64,000 nucleotides of DNA from Burkholderiales bacterium (GCA_029977705.1 JAPOKJ010000002.1:1-64000), one strand, 5' to 3'. Positions 17,180 through 30,579 are shown, numbered from the stretch's first letter. Numbers and translations are program-made. The notes: generated by a model not told the origin, from the sequence alone.

Positions 17180-17839
17180 CTAAGCGGTCGGGGCAGGCTG
17201 GCGAAGCTTTCGCCCGAGCAGAAAAATTTCCGAGGATTCCGGGCGCGAGGCCTTGGGCTTGCGGGAAGCCACCTGGCGAAAGGCATGCCTGAACAAGTCC
17301 ACGTTCTGGTTGTAGCCACTGCCGTGGAAGCATTTGGCCAGCAAGGCACCATCGGGCTTGAGGTGATTCTGCGCGAACTCGACCGCCAGCTCGATCAGGT
17401 GGCCCATCCGGGCGGCATCGGCCACCTCCACGCCGCTCAGGTTGGGGGCCATGTCCGAGAGCACCAGATCGACCTTCTGGCCGTGCAGGCGCGCCTCCAG
17501 GTCGCGCAGTACGGACTCCTCGCGGATGTCGCCCTGCAGGAATTCGACGTCGGCGATCGGCTCCATCGGCAGCACATCCAGGGCGATGATGCGACCGCTG
17601 ACCACGGTCTGGCCCTGCGACTTGATGCGCAGGCGCTCGCGGGTGGCCTGGCTCCAGGCGCCGGGTGTCGAGCCCAGATCGACGATGGTCATGCCGGGGT
17701 GGATGAGCTTGTCCTGCTCATCGATCTCGATGAGCTTGAAGGCCGCCCGTGCCCGGTAGTCGTGCTTTTGCGCCAGCTTGACGTAGGGATCGTTGCGGTG
17801 ACGATCGAGCCAGGCCTTGTTGAACTTGTTTTTTGCCAC
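17180..17839 (-). CDS. rlmE: 23S rRNA 2'-O-methyltransferase RlmE (RrmJ/FtsJ)
   Basis: The 219-residue protein methylates the 2'-O of U2552 in 23S rRNA late in 50S assembly. It has the start [12 protein letters not shown], the SAM loop [11 protein letters not shown], and the catalytic-tetrad segments RARAAFKL (Lys), DMAPN (Asp) and [11 protein letters not shown] (Lys). The GTG at 17839 matches the usual N-terminus; an ATG at 17872 would add 11 residues and overlap the divergent GNAT gene. ftsH follows after a 200-bp gap with its own probable promoter. Confidence 0.95.
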   Translation of the reverse strand: MAKNKFNKAWLDRHRNDPYVKLAQKHDYRARAAFKLIEIDEQDKLIHPGMTIVDLGSTPGAWSQATRERLRIKSQGQTVVSGRIIALDVLPMEPIADVEFLQGDIREESVLRDLEARLHGQKVDLVLSDMAPNLSGVEVADAARMGHLIELAVEFAQNHLKPDGALLAKCFHGSGYNQNVDLFRHAFRQVASRKPKASRPESSEIFLLGRKLRQPAPTA

Positions 17840-17849
17840 GGGGTACACT
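17820..17849 (+). promoter_or_regulatory. Promoter that would start the GNAT mRNA at its ATG
   Basis: TTGAAC (17820-17825) and TACACT (17844-17849) are 18 bp apart. Transcription would begin about 17856, the A of the GNAT start codon. No ribosome site precedes that ATG. The -35 lies inside the divergent rlmE gene. Confidence 0.45.
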
Positions 17850-17855
17850 TGCCGG

Positions 17856-18626
17856 ATGAGTGATCCAGCCATCCCTGAATCTTCGAAGACGGGCACCCGC
17901 GGGGCCAGAGACCCGGACGTCCCCGCAGGCGGCGATCACGCAGCATCGCTGGCGGCCAGGCTCGCCCAATGGCAGCCCTGCCCGCGCCCGCAGCGCATCG
18001 TGCTCGACGGCCGCTATTGTCGCTTGGAACCGGTCAATTCCCAAGCCCATGGCGATCAGTTGTTCGAAGCCTCTATGGCACCAGGCGCCGAGGAGCGCTT
18101 TCGCTACCTGTTTGAAACCCCCAGCAGCCGCGACCGGTTCGACGACTGGGTCGACCGTATCGCCGCCAGCGAGGACCCGCTTTTTTTCGCAGTCATCGAC
18201 AAGGCCACGGGTCGCTGCGAGGGACGCCAGTCACTGATGCGCATCACCCCTGAGCATGGCGTCATCGAGATCGGCAACATCCTGTGGGGCCCCGCCATCT
18301 CGCGCACCCGGGTGGCCACCGAGGCCTTGTTCCTGTTCGCCCGCTACGCCTTCGAGACGCTCGGATACCGTCGTTTCGAGTGGAAATGCAATGCCGACAA
18401 CCTGCCGTCGCGGCGCGCCGCGCTGCGCTTCGGTTTCCGCTTCGAGGGCATCTTCCGCCAGCACATGGTCGTCAAGGGCCTGAACCGGGATACTGCCTGG
18501 TTCTCCATGACAGACGCCGAGTGGCCGGGCATCCGGCAGGCTTTCCTGCACTGGCTGGATCCCGCCAACTTCGACCCCACCACCTCCGAACAGATATGCA
18601 AACTCGCCACCCAGGGCCAGCCGTGA
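17856..18626 (+). CDS. GNAT N-acetyltransferase (RimJ/RimL type)
   Basis: The 256-residue protein has an N-terminal tail of about 45 residues and a GNAT domain with the family pattern: DRYCRLEPV-like strand, [17 protein letters not shown] and [20 protein letters not shown]. Members acetylate alpha-amino groups of proteins or small amines using acetyl-CoA. The start is 16 bp from the divergent rlmE start and has no ribosome site. The stop overlaps the yhbY GTG start (GTGA), so the two are coupled. The acceptor is unknown; the link with yhbY hints at ribosome-related modification but is weak evidence. Confidence 0.88.
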   Translation: MSDPAIPESSKTGTRGARDPDVPAGGDHAASLAARLAQWQPCPRPQRIVLDGRYCRLEPVNSQAHGDQLFEASMAPGAEERFRYLFETPSSRDRFDDWVDRIAASEDPLFFAVIDKATGRCEGRQSLMRITPEHGVIEIGNILWGPAISRTRVATEALFLFARYAFETLGYRRFEWKCNADNLPSRRAALRFGFRFEGIFRQHMVVKGLNRDTAWFSMTDAEWPGIRQAFLHWLDPANFDPTTSEQICKLATQGQP

Positions 18627-19000
18627 CCGGCCCGGCGCCCCAACTTCCCCTGTCCGCCATCGATCGCAAGGAACTGAAGGGCCTGGCCCATCACCTCGAT
18701 CCGGTGGTGATGATCGGCGACAAAGGCCTGAGCCCGGCCGTACTGGCTGAAACCGAGGGGGCCCTGAAAGCCCATGGCCTGATCAAGATTCGGGTGGCTG
18801 GCGATGATCGCGAGGCCAGGCTGGCGATGCTCGAGACGCTGTGTGCGCAATTGGGCTGCGAAAAGGTTCAGACCATCGGCAAGCTGCTGGTCGTCTACCG
18901 GCCCAAGCCCGAGCCTGCGGCCCCGAAAGAACACGTCCCCAAGAAGCAGCTGGCTGCGGCGGCCGACAGGAAAGCGCTGCGCAAGAGCGCCCGGCACTGA
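18623..19000 (+). CDS. yhbY: YhbY-type RNA-binding (CRM domain) protein
   Basis: The 125-residue protein has the CRM fold landmarks: LKGLAHHLDPVVMIGDKGLS, LIKIRVAG and a C-terminal IGKLLVVYRP. YhbY binds pre-50S ribosomal particles in E. coli. About 28 extra basic residues follow the domain (usual length about 97). The GTG at 18623 has a CAGGG site 7 bp upstream and overlaps the GNAT stop. In many betaproteobacteria yhbY is divergent from rlmE, as here. Confidence 0.92.
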   Translation: MTGPAPQLPLSAIDRKELKGLAHHLDPVVMIGDKGLSPAVLAETEGALKAHGLIKIRVAGDDREARLAMLETLCAQLGCEKVQTIGKLLVVYRPKPEPAAPKEHVPKKQLAAAADRKALRKSARH

Positions 19001-19047
19001 TTCAGGCCAGGCGCCAGTCCTGACAAAGGGCCGGCACCTGCGAGCGC

Positions 19048-19524
19048 TCAGACGTAGCGCACGTCCAGGATTTCGTATTCCTTGATGCCCCCTGGGGCCT
19101 TGACCTCGGCCACATCGCCGGCAGACTTGCCGATCAGGGCGCGGGCGATCGGGCTGGAGATCGAGATGCGCGAGGCCTTGATGTCGGCCTCGTCATCGCC
19201 GACGATCTGGTAGGTGATGGCATCGCCACTGTCCAGGTCTTCGAGATCAACCGTGCATCCGAACACGACCCGGCCCTCGGCATCGAGCTCGCTGGGATCG
19301 ATGATCTGGGCATTGGAGATCTTGCCTTCCAGATCGGCAATGCGCGATTCGATGAAGCCCTGTCGCTCGCGCGCGGCGTCGTAGTCGGCATTCTCGGACA
19401 GATCGCCCTGGGCGCGCGCCTCGGCGATCGCGGTGATCACGGCGGGGCGCTCGACATGCTTGAGGCGGTGCAGCTCTTCCTTGAGCAGCTCGGCGCCACG
19501 CTTGGTCATCGGAACGGAACTCAT
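19048..19524 (-). CDS. greA: Transcription elongation factor GreA
   Basis: The 158-residue protein has the coiled-coil N-terminal domain with the acidic tip [16 protein letters not shown] and a C-terminal FKBP-like domain ending [13 protein letters not shown]. It rescues backtracked RNA polymerase by stimulating transcript cleavage. The tip sequence and length identify GreA rather than GreB. It follows carB by 32 bp on the same strand, an order usual in Burkholderiales. Confidence 0.96.
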   Translation of the reverse strand: MSSVPMTKRGAELLKEELHRLKHVERPAVITAIAEARAQGDLSENADYDAARERQGFIESRIADLEGKISNAQIIDPSELDAEGRVVFGCTVDLEDLDSGDAITYQIVGDDEADIKASRISISSPIARALIGKSAGDVAEVKAPGGIKEYEILDVRYV

Positions 19525-19556
19525 GGGACTTTCTTCCTGCTTGGGGTTGCGCCGAC

Positions 19557-22793
<3,237 letters not shown>

Positions 22794-22878
22794 GTCTGCT
22801 CTCGCTTGTCTTGTTGTAGTCGCTGCGGCCGGCCGGCTCAGGCTTTCAGGCCGACGCCGGAGGGTCGCGGGCCGGCGC

Positions 22879-24030
22879 TCAGGCCTTGCCTGCCTTGTCC
22901 ATCAGGGCCACGAAACGGTCGAACAGGTATTCAATGTCGTGCGGACCGGGACTGGCCTCGGGATGCCCCTGGAAACAGAAGGCCGGCTTGTCGGTGCGCG
23001 CCAGTCCCTGGATCGATCCATCAAACAGCGAGGTGTGGGTGATGCGAAGATTGGATGGCAGGCTGGCCGGATCGACTGCAAAGCCATGGTTCTGACTGGT
23101 GATCAGCACCTGGCCAGTGTCATGGTCCTTGACCGGATGGTTGGCGCCATGGTGGCCGAACTTCATCTTCATGGTGCGGGCGCCACTGGCCAGGCCCATG
23201 ATCTGATGACCCAGGCAGATGCCAAAGGTGGGCAGGCCGGCCTCGATCAGTTCGCGACTGGCCGCGATGGCGTAATCGCAGGGCTCGGGATCACCGGGAC
23301 CGTTGGACAGGAACACGCCATCGGGCTTGAGTTTGAGGATGTCGGCAGCCGGGGTCTGCGCCGGCACCACCGTCAGGCGGCAACCGCGATCGGCCAGCAG
23401 GCGCAGGATGTTGCGCTTGACACCGAAATCGAAGGCCACGACATGGTGGCGGGTGGCCGGAGCCTGGTCGTAGCCGGTGGCCAGGCGCCAGATGCCCTGG
23501 TCCCAGGCATACGGGGCCTTGACCGACACCACCTTGGCCAGATCCATGCCGGCAAGCCCGGGGAAGGCCCGCGCGGCCGCAAGGGCGGCTTCCTCGTCGA
23601 TCGTCTGCCCGGCTTCGGCCGCCACCAGGCAGGCGTTCTGGGCGCCCTTGTCACGCAGGATGCGGGTGAGCTTGCGGGTATCGATGCCGGCCAGGCCGGG
23701 AACCTTGTGACGACGCAGGAAGTCGGACAGGCTTTCCTGGCTGCGCCAGTTGGACAGGCGCCGCGGCACATCCTTGACGATCAGACCGGAGGCAAAAATG
23801 CCGGTCGACTCGTCATCTTCGGCATTGATGCCGTAATTGCCGATATGGGGGTAGGTCAGCGTCACGATCTGCCGGCAATAGCTGGGATCGGTGAGGATCT
23901 CCTGATAGCCGGTCAGTGCGGTGTTGAACACCACTTCGCCCACGCTCTGGACGGGCGCGCCAAATGAATGGCCGCGAAAAATGCTGCCATCTGCGAGCGC
24001 GAGGATGGCGGGAGAGTGCTGCGGTAACAC
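22879..24030 (-). CDS. carA: Carbamoyl-phosphate synthase, small (glutaminase) subunit
   Basis: The 383-residue protein has the N-terminal CarA domain ([35 protein letters not shown]) and a class I glutamine amidotransferase domain with nucleophile Cys272 in FGICLGHQ. The catalytic His and Glu are in [13 protein letters not shown]. It releases ammonia from glutamine and channels it to CarB. The leader of about 210 bp upstream suggests its own promoter. Confidence 0.98.
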   Translation of the reverse strand: MLPQHSPAILALADGSIFRGHSFGAPVQSVGEVVFNTALTGYQEILTDPSYCRQIVTLTYPHIGNYGINAEDDESTGIFASGLIVKDVPRRLSNWRSQESLSDFLRRHKVPGLAGIDTRKLTRILRDKGAQNACLVAAEAGQTIDEEAALAAARAFPGLAGMDLAKVVSVKAPYAWDQGIWRLATGYDQAPATRHHVVAFDFGVKRNILRLLADRGCRLTVVPAQTPAADILKLKPDGVFLSNGPGDPEPCDYAIAASRELIEAGLPTFGICLGHQIMGLASGARTMKMKFGHHGANHPVKDHDTGQVLITSQNHGFAVDPASLPSNLRITHTSLFDGSIQGLARTDKPAFCFQGHPEASPGPHDIEYLFDRFVALMDKAGKA

Positions 24031-24254
24031 GGAAGGCTCCTGAACGGCAATCCCAGCTTGACTTGTGCTCAGGCCTCAGGGCTTCCAGCGGGGCCGGACC
24101 CTTGGGTTGCGTTTTCGTTGATTTCGAAGATGGGGACGCTTCGATCGCATGCGATCCGGCCCTGCTTGCGGCTGAGCAGCCACGCCGGTGCGCCGACCCG
24201 TCCGGGTTAAGGGACAGGAGAAGGAAAAATCCCCGTGAATCAGTCTATTTTATC
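24031..24254 (-). promoter_or_regulatory. carA leader with candidate -10 box and 14-bp palindrome
   Basis: On the minus strand, GATAAAATAG gives a TAAAAT -10-like hexamer at 24254-24249, within the 3' end of the DUF4230 gene; no good -35 is visible. The leader of about 200 nt holds a perfect 14-bp palindrome, GATCGCATGCGATC, at 24143-24156. I see no recognised riboswitch or leader peptide. The palindrome may be a repressor site or a transcript hairpin. Confidence 0.35.
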
Positions 24255-25007
24255 ACGCGACGCCATGCCCTGACGAACCGGAGGGACCTCCCGGCTTTCG
24301 GCCTCGGGCACCGACGCGAGGCTGGCCGCCGCGATCTGCGGACGGCCAATGATCGGCTCGAAATCCCCAAAGCGCACTTCCAGCGACTGAAAGCCCAGGG
24401 AACGGGTCAGGATTTGCAAGGTGGCGTGGGCCGAGGCCTCGATCTGGGGCCGGTAGCGCAGGGCCAATTGGCGGGCTTCGCTGACAGCATGCTCGCGGGC
24501 GGCGGCAATCAGACGGTTTTTGTCCTCCTCGGAGAAGCGGCCGTCGAAAAAGCCCTGCAACAGGTCCGGCAACAGCCAGGGCAGGAAGCGCGAGCGCTGC
24601 TCGTCGTAGAAGGACAGGTTCTTGATGGCCACGTCCACCCTTGCCTGGGGCAGATGAATGATGGCGTGCTGGCCCTGCGCCTCGATACGCACCTGATCGC
24701 TGCGCAGGTCGAAGCGGAAATCCATCTCGAACTCGAAGAGCATGGCGAGCTTTTTCCGGGTGAAGGCCCAGCTCAGATACTTGCGGCCGAATTCACCAAA
24801 GCTGTGGTCCACATGGGTGATCAGGTCCTTGGACACTGCCTTGAAGGCCGACAACTCCCCCACGGCACGAAATTCACCGAGGGTCCGGTGCAGGTCGATG
24901 CCGACACGGCGTTGGCGGCTGCTCCCAAAGCGCCCGAACAGCCAGCCTGCGGTCAGGCCCAGCGCCAGGGCGATGGCCCCGGCAATGACCAGGAAGGCGG
25001 CGTCCAT
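24240..25007 (-). CDS. DUF4230 family membrane-anchored protein
   Basis: The 255-residue protein has one N-terminal membrane helix (residues about 4-25) followed by a long soluble domain with the DUF4230 pattern (RTLGEFRAVGELSAFKAV, FEFEMDFRFDL, LPQARVDVAI). The function of the family is not known. It lies 27 bp downstream of the MAPEG gene on the same strand. Its 3' end contains the likely carA promoter. Confidence 0.78.
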   Translation of the reverse strand: MDAAFLVIAGAIALALGLTAGWLFGRFGSSRQRRVGIDLHRTLGEFRAVGELSAFKAVSKDLITHVDHSFGEFGRKYLSWAFTRKKLAMLFEFEMDFRFDLRSDQVRIEAQGQHAIIHLPQARVDVAIKNLSFYDEQRSRFLPWLLPDLLQGFFDGRFSEEDKNRLIAAAREHAVSEARQLALRYRPQIEASAHATLQILTRSLGFQSLEVRFGDFEPIIGRPQIAAASLASVPEAESREVPPVRQGMASRDKID

Positions 25008-25034
25008 TGCAACGGATGAGGGCGCGCGGCGCGC

Positions 25035-25403
25035 TCAGATCAGGAACAAGGCGATCGAGACCGCCATCCCCACCATCCACAGCAGGGAGCGCAGCAGGTG
25101 GATGTTGGCCAGGTAGGCGCCAAGGTAGGCCAGGCGGGCCGCCAGGAAGACCATGCTGAGGGTGTCGATCATCGATGCCGATGCGCCGCGCTGATAGGCC
25201 GAAAGCAGGGCCAGGCCGAAAACGATCAGGGCTTCCCAGCTGTTGGCCTGGGCCGCGTTGGCACGCGCCCGATAACCGGTCTGGCGCGCCAGCCAGTCGC
25301 GTGGCTGCCGGTTGTCATAGCTGCGGTCACCGAACTTGGCGATGCCGGTGGCCAGGATGGGCAACAGGCAGGTGATCAGCAGGCACAGGTAACCGATTTT
25401 CAT
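25035..25403 (-). CDS. MAPEG family membrane protein
   Basis: The 122-residue protein has four hydrophobic segments and the MAPEG pattern (ARANAAQANSWEAL, ARLAYLGAYLANI). Eukaryotic relatives are glutathione-dependent membrane enzymes; bacterial ones are mostly uncharacterised. The start at 25403 gives an immediate membrane helix (CLLITCLLPILATGIAKFG). It is between recR and the DUF4230 gene on the same strand. Confidence 0.85.
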   Translation of the reverse strand: MKIGYLCLLITCLLPILATGIAKFGDRSYDNRQPRDWLARQTGYRARANAAQANSWEALIVFGLALLSAYQRGASASMIDTLSMVFLAARLAYLGAYLANIHLLRSLLWMVGMAVSIALFLI

Positions 25404-25473
25404 GGTGCGCTCCTCGGGTTCAAGGCGGGTTGGGAACAGGGTCGAAGGGATTGGCCGCGCATGCGCGTGCGGA

Positions 25474-26124
25474 TCAGAGGCTGACCCGATCGCGCAAGGC
25501 CTGGGCAATGGTGCTCGGGTCGACGTATTCGAGCTCACTGCCCACGGGCACGCCGCGCGCCAGCCGGGTGACCCGGATGCCACGGGCACGCAGCGCCTCG
25601 CCCAGGTAATGGGCCGTGGCTTCGCCCTCGGGATTGAAATTGGTGGCCAGGATGACTTCGTCCACCCCTGGCTCGCTGGCACGGGCAATGGCGCGTTCGA
25701 ACTGCAGATCGCCAGGACCCACACCATCGAGCGGGGACAGACGCCCCATCAGCACGTAGTAAAAACCTTGGTAGGCCAGGGTCTGCTCCATCATCTGCTG
25801 GTCGGCCGGCGACTCGACGATGCACAACTGCCGGGCATTGCGCCGGGGCGAGGCACAGGTCTCGCAGACCGCCTGCTCGGTCAGGGTGTTGCAGCGGCTG
25901 CAGTGCTGGATCCGCTGCAGGGCCTGACTCAGGCTGATGGCCAGATCGGCCGCGGCATCGCGATCATGTTGCAGCAGGTGGTAGGCAAAACGCTGGGCCG
26001 TGCGCGTACCCACGCCTGGCAGCGACTTGAGCGCCTGGATGAGGGCTTCGATCGGCACCGGGTGTGGCGTGGCCACCGGCGCTGGTCGGCCGTCACTGCG
26101 GCTGCTGCGGGAAGAAGTGGCCAC
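25474..26124 (-). CDS. recR: Recombination mediator RecR
   Basis: The 216-residue protein has the helix-hairpin-helix ([20 protein letters not shown]), a zinc finger with four cysteines (CSRCN...CETC) and a Toprim domain ([28 protein letters not shown]). With RecO it loads RecA at gaps. An N-terminal extension of about 22 residues, Ser/Arg-rich, precedes the normal start; a later start would be possible. It is downstream of ybaB by 23 bp, the usual dnaX-ybaB-recR order. Confidence 0.97.
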   Translation of the reverse strand: MATSSRSSRSDGRPAPVATPHPVPIEALIQALKSLPGVGTRTAQRFAYHLLQHDRDAAADLAISLSQALQRIQHCSRCNTLTEQAVCETCASPRRNARQLCIVESPADQQMMEQTLAYQGFYYVLMGRLSPLDGVGPGDLQFERAIARASEPGVDEVILATNFNPEGEATAHYLGEALRARGIRVTRLARGVPVGSELEYVDPSTIAQALRDRVSL

Positions 26125-26147
26125 GACAGGCGATTGGCGCTCGGGCT

Positions 26148-26474
26148 TCAGAACGGCAGCTTGAAGCCGGGCGGCAGGGGCAGGCCGGCGGTGACGCCTC
26201 CCATTTTCTCTGCCGCCGTGGCCTCCGCGCGCTTGAGCGCATCGTTGAGGGCGGCCACCACCAGATCCTCGAGCATGTCCTTGTCATCGGCCAGCAGGCT
26301 CGGATCGATGGTGACGCGCTTGATCTCGTTGCGGCAGGTGACGACGGCCTTGACCAGGCCAGCGCCGGACTGGCCCTCGACCTCGACCTGGGCCAGCTGC
26401 TCCTGCATCTTCTTCATGTTGTCCTGCATCTGCTGCGCCTGCTTCATCAGGCCGGCCAACTGGTTCTTCATCAT
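26148..26474 (-). CDS. YbaB/EbfC family nucleoid-associated protein
   Basis: The 108-residue protein starts [20 protein letters not shown] and has the family core [18 protein letters not shown] and VTIDPSLL. It forms dimers that bind DNA without strict specificity. It sits between dnaX and recR on the same strand, as in most bacteria. Confidence 0.97.
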   Translation of the reverse strand: MMKNQLAGLMKQAQQMQDNMKKMQEQLAQVEVEGQSGAGLVKAVVTCRNEIKRVTIDPSLLADDKDMLEDLVVAALNDALKRAEATAAEKMGGVTAGLPLPPGFKLPF

Positions 26475-26533
26475 CTTGGAGTTCTCCGGGAAGGGGGATG
26501 GGGATTGCGGCAGGAAAGGCTTGGCCGGCGCCT

Positions 26534-28297
26534 TCAGGCGGGCTTGACCGAGCCGGGAATGATCTTGCCGTCAAAGTGTTCGATCAGGCTTTTTACCACG
26601 GGCAGGCTTTCCAGGTCGGCCTGTGTGCGGGCCACTTTCTCGGCCTGGGCCTCGCGGGCCACGGCATCGGCGGTGATGCCGGCGATCTCGCCCAGGTCGA
26701 CCCGAAGATGCACCGGCGCACCCCACTCGGATTGCAGGGCTTCACGCAGCTTGGCCACATGGGCCGCCTCGGTGAGCAGCTTGACCCCGACCCGCAAATG
26801 CAGGTGCAGGCCCCGGGCATCGGACTGGTGGGCGAGCAATTCGCTTTGCTGGGCCACCATCCGCGGCACCCCGCCCAAGGGCAGGCGGGCCGCCAGGGCC
26901 GGCCAGTCGCCATCGAAGGGCGGCGCGCTCCCGCCTGAGGGAGCTTCGACCGCTGCAGGCAAGGCAGCCGGAACGACCGCAGGCACGGCAGCAACCATGG
27001 CTGCCGGCTCGGCCGGAGGTTCACCGGTCGTCCGTACAGCAGCGGGCCGGGCGGCAGCGGTCGGCGCGACAGCAGGCCGCGACGCCTGCGTACTGTGGCC
27101 GGTGGCCGGAGGCATGCCTGGCCGCATGAAGTTCTGGCTCGGCGGCTTGACGGCCAGGGGTTGGGCGGGCCGGCGCGGAGCGGCGGGCGGCATCGCATCG
27201 GCAGGCCGTACGGAGCTGACCGGGGCATCGCTGCGAAAGGCCAGCAGACGCAGCAGGCTCATCGTGAAACCGGTGTAGGGATCGGGCGCCAGACCGATGT
27301 CACGCGCGCCGTGCACCGCGATCTGGTAGAAGACCTGCAGATCGAGCGCATCGAAGCGGGCCGCATCGCTGGCCATCTGGGCATCCGGTTCGGGCGTCTC
27401 GATGCCTTGCTGCCACCAGCCCAGTTGCTGGCAGCGCTCGGCGATCTGCATCAGGGCTTGCGCAAAGGAGGCAGCCTGCTCCTGCATCGCCCGGGCGACC
27501 TCGAGCAAGGCCCCTGCCCGGCCCTGGGCCAGGGCATCGAAGATCGCCAGAATCTGGCCCCCCGAGACAATGCCGAGCATTTCCCGGGTGGCCGCCTCGC
27601 CGACCTGGCCACCGGCGAAAGTGACGGCCTGATCGGTCAGGGACAGGGCATCACGCATCGAGCCGCGCGCCGCCTTGCCGATCCAGGCCAGGGCGGCGGG
27701 CTCGAAGGCGATGCCTTCCTTGCCGAGAATTTCGGCCAGATGGCTGGCGATCGATTGCGCCGTCATGTTCTTCAGGCCCAGCTGGAGGCAACGCGACAGG
27801 ACCGTGACCGGCACCTTCTGGGGATCGGTGGTGGCCAGCACGAAGAGCACATGCGGGGGCGGCTCCTCGAGGGTCTTGAGCATGGCGTTGAAGGCGTGAT
27901 TCGAGAGCATGTGCACCTCGTCGATCACATACACCTTGTAACGGCCCATGGTCGGCGCATAGACCGCCGTCTCGAGCAGCTGGGTCATCTCGTCGACGCT
28001 GCGGTTGGACGCGGCATCGAGCTCCAGATAGTCGGGGAAACGGCCGGTATCGATACCGGTACATGCGCTGCACTGGCCGCAGGGACGCGAAGACATGCCC
28101 TGCTCGCAATTGACCGCCTTGGCCAGGATGCGTGCCAGCGTGGTCTTGCCGACGCCACGGGTGCCGGTGAGCAGGTAGGCGTGGTGAAGGCGCTGGTGAT
28201 CCAGGGCATGCACCAGGGCCTTGACCACGTGGTCCTGGCCGATCACCGATTCGAAATCACGGGGGCGCCATTTTCGCGCCAGGGCAAGGTGGGTCAT
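26534..28297 (-). CDS. dnaX: DNA polymerase III subunit gamma/tau
   Basis: The 587-residue protein has the clamp-loader AAA+ domain: [14 protein letters not shown], Walker [11 protein letters not shown], a four-cysteine zinc site (CEQGM...CGQCSAC) and the DEVHML segment. A Pro/Ala-rich linker (about residues 365-470) leads to a C-terminal tau domain (residues about 470-587) that should bind the polymerase alpha subunit. I see no obvious A-rich slippery site for a shorter gamma form. It is followed by ybaB and recR. Confidence 0.97.
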   Translation of the reverse strand: MTHLALARKWRPRDFESVIGQDHVVKALVHALDHQRLHHAYLLTGTRGVGKTTLARILAKAVNCEQGMSSRPCGQCSACTGIDTGRFPDYLELDAASNRSVDEMTQLLETAVYAPTMGRYKVYVIDEVHMLSNHAFNAMLKTLEEPPPHVLFVLATTDPQKVPVTVLSRCLQLGLKNMTAQSIASHLAEILGKEGIAFEPAALAWIGKAARGSMRDALSLTDQAVTFAGGQVGEAATREMLGIVSGGQILAIFDALAQGRAGALLEVARAMQEQAASFAQALMQIAERCQQLGWWQQGIETPEPDAQMASDAARFDALDLQVFYQIAVHGARDIGLAPDPYTGFTMSLLRLLAFRSDAPVSSVRPADAMPPAAPRRPAQPLAVKPPSQNFMRPGMPPATGHSTQASRPAVAPTAAARPAAVRTTGEPPAEPAAMVAAVPAVVPAALPAAVEAPSGGSAPPFDGDWPALAARLPLGGVPRMVAQQSELLAHQSDARGLHLHLRVGVKLLTEAAHVAKLREALQSEWGAPVHLRVDLGEIAGITADAVAREAQAEKVARTQADLESLPVVKSLIEHFDGKIIPGSVKPA

Positions 28298-28394
28298 ACC
28301 GGATGGGTCGGGTGCCTGGGAAGGCCTTGTCGGACAGACATACCGTCATCGGCCCTGCCCTTGTCGGCAGGCGGATGACCGGGTCGGAATCGGG

Positions 28395-28500
28395 GGGTGG
28401 GCGAGCCTTGACCTCGGCACTCACGGCAATCGGCTGTGGCTGCTTCCTTCCGGACCTGACCAGGTTGACCGCACCGCAATGCGAGGGGACCCGCCCGGGG
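28395..28500 (-). ncRNA. ffs: Signal recognition particle 4.5S RNA (small type)
   Basis: The minus strand contains the nearly invariant SRP domain IV core, CAGGTCCGGAAGGAAGCAGC (about 28461-28441). The ends GGGCGGG (from 28496) and CTCGCCC (about 28405-28399) can pair to close the long hairpin of about 100 nt. It binds Ffh for co-translational targeting. Position just upstream of dnaX on the same strand is common in betaproteobacteria. Exact ends are estimated. Confidence 0.95.
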
Positions 28501-28527
28501 GCATTCTAGTCGAAAATGCCCTGATTG

Positions 28528-28556
28528 AATTGAAGGCAGGCAGAATCACATACAAT
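28528..28556 (+). promoter_or_regulatory. Candidate trxA promoter
   Basis: TACAAT at 28551-28556 is a good -10 box. TTGA-containing hexamers at 28525 (TTGAAT) and 28530 (TTGAAG) give spacers of 20 or 15 bp, so the -35 is not ideal. The mRNA would have a leader of about 80 nt before trxA. Confidence 0.45.
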
Positions 28557-28641
28557 CGCCGAAAACAGAAGGCCTGCGCTGCAGGCTCACCCCATGTACG
28601 GACCTGCCCGGTCCGCCGTCGCCACATCAGGAGCATCCACC

Positions 28642-28962
28642 ATGTCGATCAAAGCCGTGTCCGACCAATCCTTCGATCAGGACGTCCTCAAGTCGGACGT
28701 ACCGGTGCTGGTCGATTACTGGGCCGAATGGTGCGGTCCCTGCAAGATGATCGCCCCGATCCTGGACGAAGTCTCGAAGGACTACGCCGGCAAGCTGCAG
28801 ATCGCCAAGCTCAATGTCGACGAGAACCGCGACATCCCGGCCAAGTTCGGCATCCGTGGCATCCCGACCCTGATGTTGTTCAAGAATGGCGCCCTGGCCG
28901 CCACCAAGGTCGGTGCCCTGTCCAAATCTCAATTGACCCTGTTTCTGGACAGCAACCTCTGA
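28642..28962 (+). CDS. trxA: Thioredoxin 1
   Basis: The 106-residue protein has the full thioredoxin fold with active site WCGPC (Cys31, Cys34) and the cis-Pro segment [11 protein letters not shown]. It reduces disulfides in cytosolic proteins such as ribonucleotide reductase. The start at 28642 has an AGGAG site 8 bp upstream. trxA-rho is a conserved neighbourhood in proteobacteria. Confidence 0.97.
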   Translation: MSIKAVSDQSFDQDVLKSDVPVLVDYWAEWCGPCKMIAPILDEVSKDYAGKLQIAKLNVDENRDIPAKFGIRGIPTLMLFKNGALAATKVGALSKSQLTLFLDSNL

Positions 28963-29287
28963 TTCAGGGTATCCTATCCCCTGCGTTTAGTTTGATTAGA
29001 GCGCCGACCTTGGCCGACAGCCTTGTCACCAACTAGCAAGTTGCTGATTTAAAAGGACTTTTGGCTGAGGCGCGCGACTAGCGCTCCCCGCGCCGGGCCG
29101 TCACCGCCACCGCCCGACCGCAGGCCCAGAAAGCCTGCCAGTACATCATTCCCCACACTTTGCAACGGGTCATCGACGACCATCCGTCGGCCGCAACAGG
29201 TCTTCCAGCGCCTCTTTCCGCTGCTTGCAGGCCCTTCCCAGCCGCACTCCCCCCGCCTACCCCTTCTCTGCCCACCCCCGCCCCATC
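28963..29287 (+). promoter_or_regulatory. rho leader region, C-rich and G-poor before the start codon
   Basis: No gene is seen in these 325 bp. The last 57 bases (29231-29287) contain 37 C and only 6 G, the composition of a Rho-loading (rut) site, and there is no ribosome-binding sequence before the rho ATG. In E. coli, rho represses itself by terminating in its own leader. The upstream half holds AT-richer stretches (around 28990 and 29040) that may include the promoter, but I could not fix one. Confidence 0.5.
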
Positions 29288-30550
29288 ATGCACTTATCGG
29301 ATCTGAAAGCCCAGCACGTCACGGCGCTGGTCGAACTGGCCACCAGTCTCGAGATCGAAAACGCCAGCCGTCTGCGCAAACAGGAACTGATGTTCGCGAT
29401 CCTCAAGCGCAAGGCCAAGACCGGCGAGCAGATCTTCGGCGATGGCGTACTTGAAATCCTGCCCGACGGCTTCGGATTCCTGCGCTCGCCCGAGACTTCC
29501 TACCTGGCCAGCACCGACGACATCTACCTGTCGCCCTCCCAGATCCGTCGCTTCAGCCTGCACACCGGCGATTCGATCGAAGGCGAGGTCCGCACCCCCA
29601 AGGACGGCGAGCGCTACTTTGCCCTGGTGAAGGTCGACAAGATCAACGGCAAGCCGCCCGAGGCCTCCAAGAACAAGATCCTGTTCGAGAACCTGACGGC
29701 CCTGCATCCAGACCGGACGATGAAGCTCGAGCGCGATATCAAGTCGGACGAGAACATCACCTGCCGCATCATCGACATGATCGCCCCGATCGGCTTTGGC
29801 CAGCGTGGCATCATCGTGGCGCCGCCCAAGTCTGGCAAGACCGTGATGCTGCAGCAGATCGCCCACGCCATCACCGCCAACAATCCTGAGGTCGACCTGA
29901 TGGTGCTACTCATCGACGAGCGCCCCGAAGAGGTGACCGAGATGCAGCGCTCGGTGCGCGGGGAAGTCATCGCCTCCACCTTCGACGAACCGGCCACGCG
30001 CCACGTGCAGGTGGCCGAGATGGTGATCGAGAAGGCCAAGCGCCTGGTGGAGCACAAGCGGGACGTGGTCATCCTGCTCGATTCCATCACCCGCCTTGCG
30101 CGCGCGTACAACACTGTGGTGCCGGCCTCAGGCAAGGTGCTCACCGGCGGTGTCGACGCCAACGCCCTGCAACGCCCGAAGCGCTTCTTCGGTGCCGCCC
30201 GCAACATCGAGGAAGGCGGCTCGCTGACCATCATTGCCACGGCGCTGATCGATACCGGCAGCCGGATGGACGAGGTGATCTACGAGGAATTCAAGGGCAC
30301 CGGCAACATGGAAATCCACCTGAATCGCCGGATGATGGAAAAACGGGTCTACCCGGCCATCGACATCAACCGCTCCGGCACCCGCCGCGAGGAACTGCTG
30401 ATTCCCAAGGACATGCTCCAGAAGATCTGGATCCTGCGCAAGCTGCTCCATGACATGGACGAGTTGCAGGCGATGGAGTTCATGCTCGACAAGATGAAGC
30501 TGACCAAGACCAACCCGGAATTCTTCGACCTCATGCGCAAGGGCGGCTGA
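29288..30550 (+). CDS. rho: Transcription termination factor Rho
   Basis: The 420-residue protein (E. coli 419) has the N-terminal RNA-binding domain (MHLSDLK start, [27 protein letters not shown]) and the RecA-like motor with Walker A PPKSGKT (Lys184), [13 protein letters not shown], and the Q/R loops. It is a hexameric RNA helicase that ends untranslated transcripts. The ATG at 29288 matches the conserved N-terminus although there is no ribosome site. rpmE follows with its own promoter. Confidence 0.98.
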   Translation: MHLSDLKAQHVTALVELATSLEIENASRLRKQELMFAILKRKAKTGEQIFGDGVLEILPDGFGFLRSPETSYLASTDDIYLSPSQIRRFSLHTGDSIEGEVRTPKDGERYFALVKVDKINGKPPEASKNKILFENLTALHPDRTMKLERDIKSDENITCRIIDMIAPIGFGQRGIIVAPPKSGKTVMLQQIAHAITANNPEVDLMVLLIDERPEEVTEMQRSVRGEVIASTFDEPATRHVQVAEMVIEKAKRLVEHKRDVVILLDSITRLARAYNTVVPASGKVLTGGVDANALQRPKRFFGAARNIEEGGSLTIIATALIDTGSRMDEVIYEEFKGTGNMEIHLNRRMMEKRVYPAIDINRSGTRREELLIPKDMLQKIWILRKLLHDMDELQAMEFMLDKMKLTKTNPEFFDLMRKGG

Positions 30551-30579
30551 AACCGACCCCTGGCAACGGGCAAGGCAGC

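Noticed and set aside
15264-17183. A 639-codon open frame on the plus strand opposite ftsH
   Set aside because: It is a GC-skewed shadow of ftsH with His/Asp/Ala-rich nonsense composition and no recognisable domain.
24031-24239. Riboswitch or leader peptide before carA
   Set aside because: I found no known riboswitch core and no short frame rich in a regulating amino acid; only a palindrome is supported.
26534-28297. Programmed frameshift in dnaX
   Set aside because: No A-rich slippery heptamer with a following hairpin was seen, so only the full tau form is supported.
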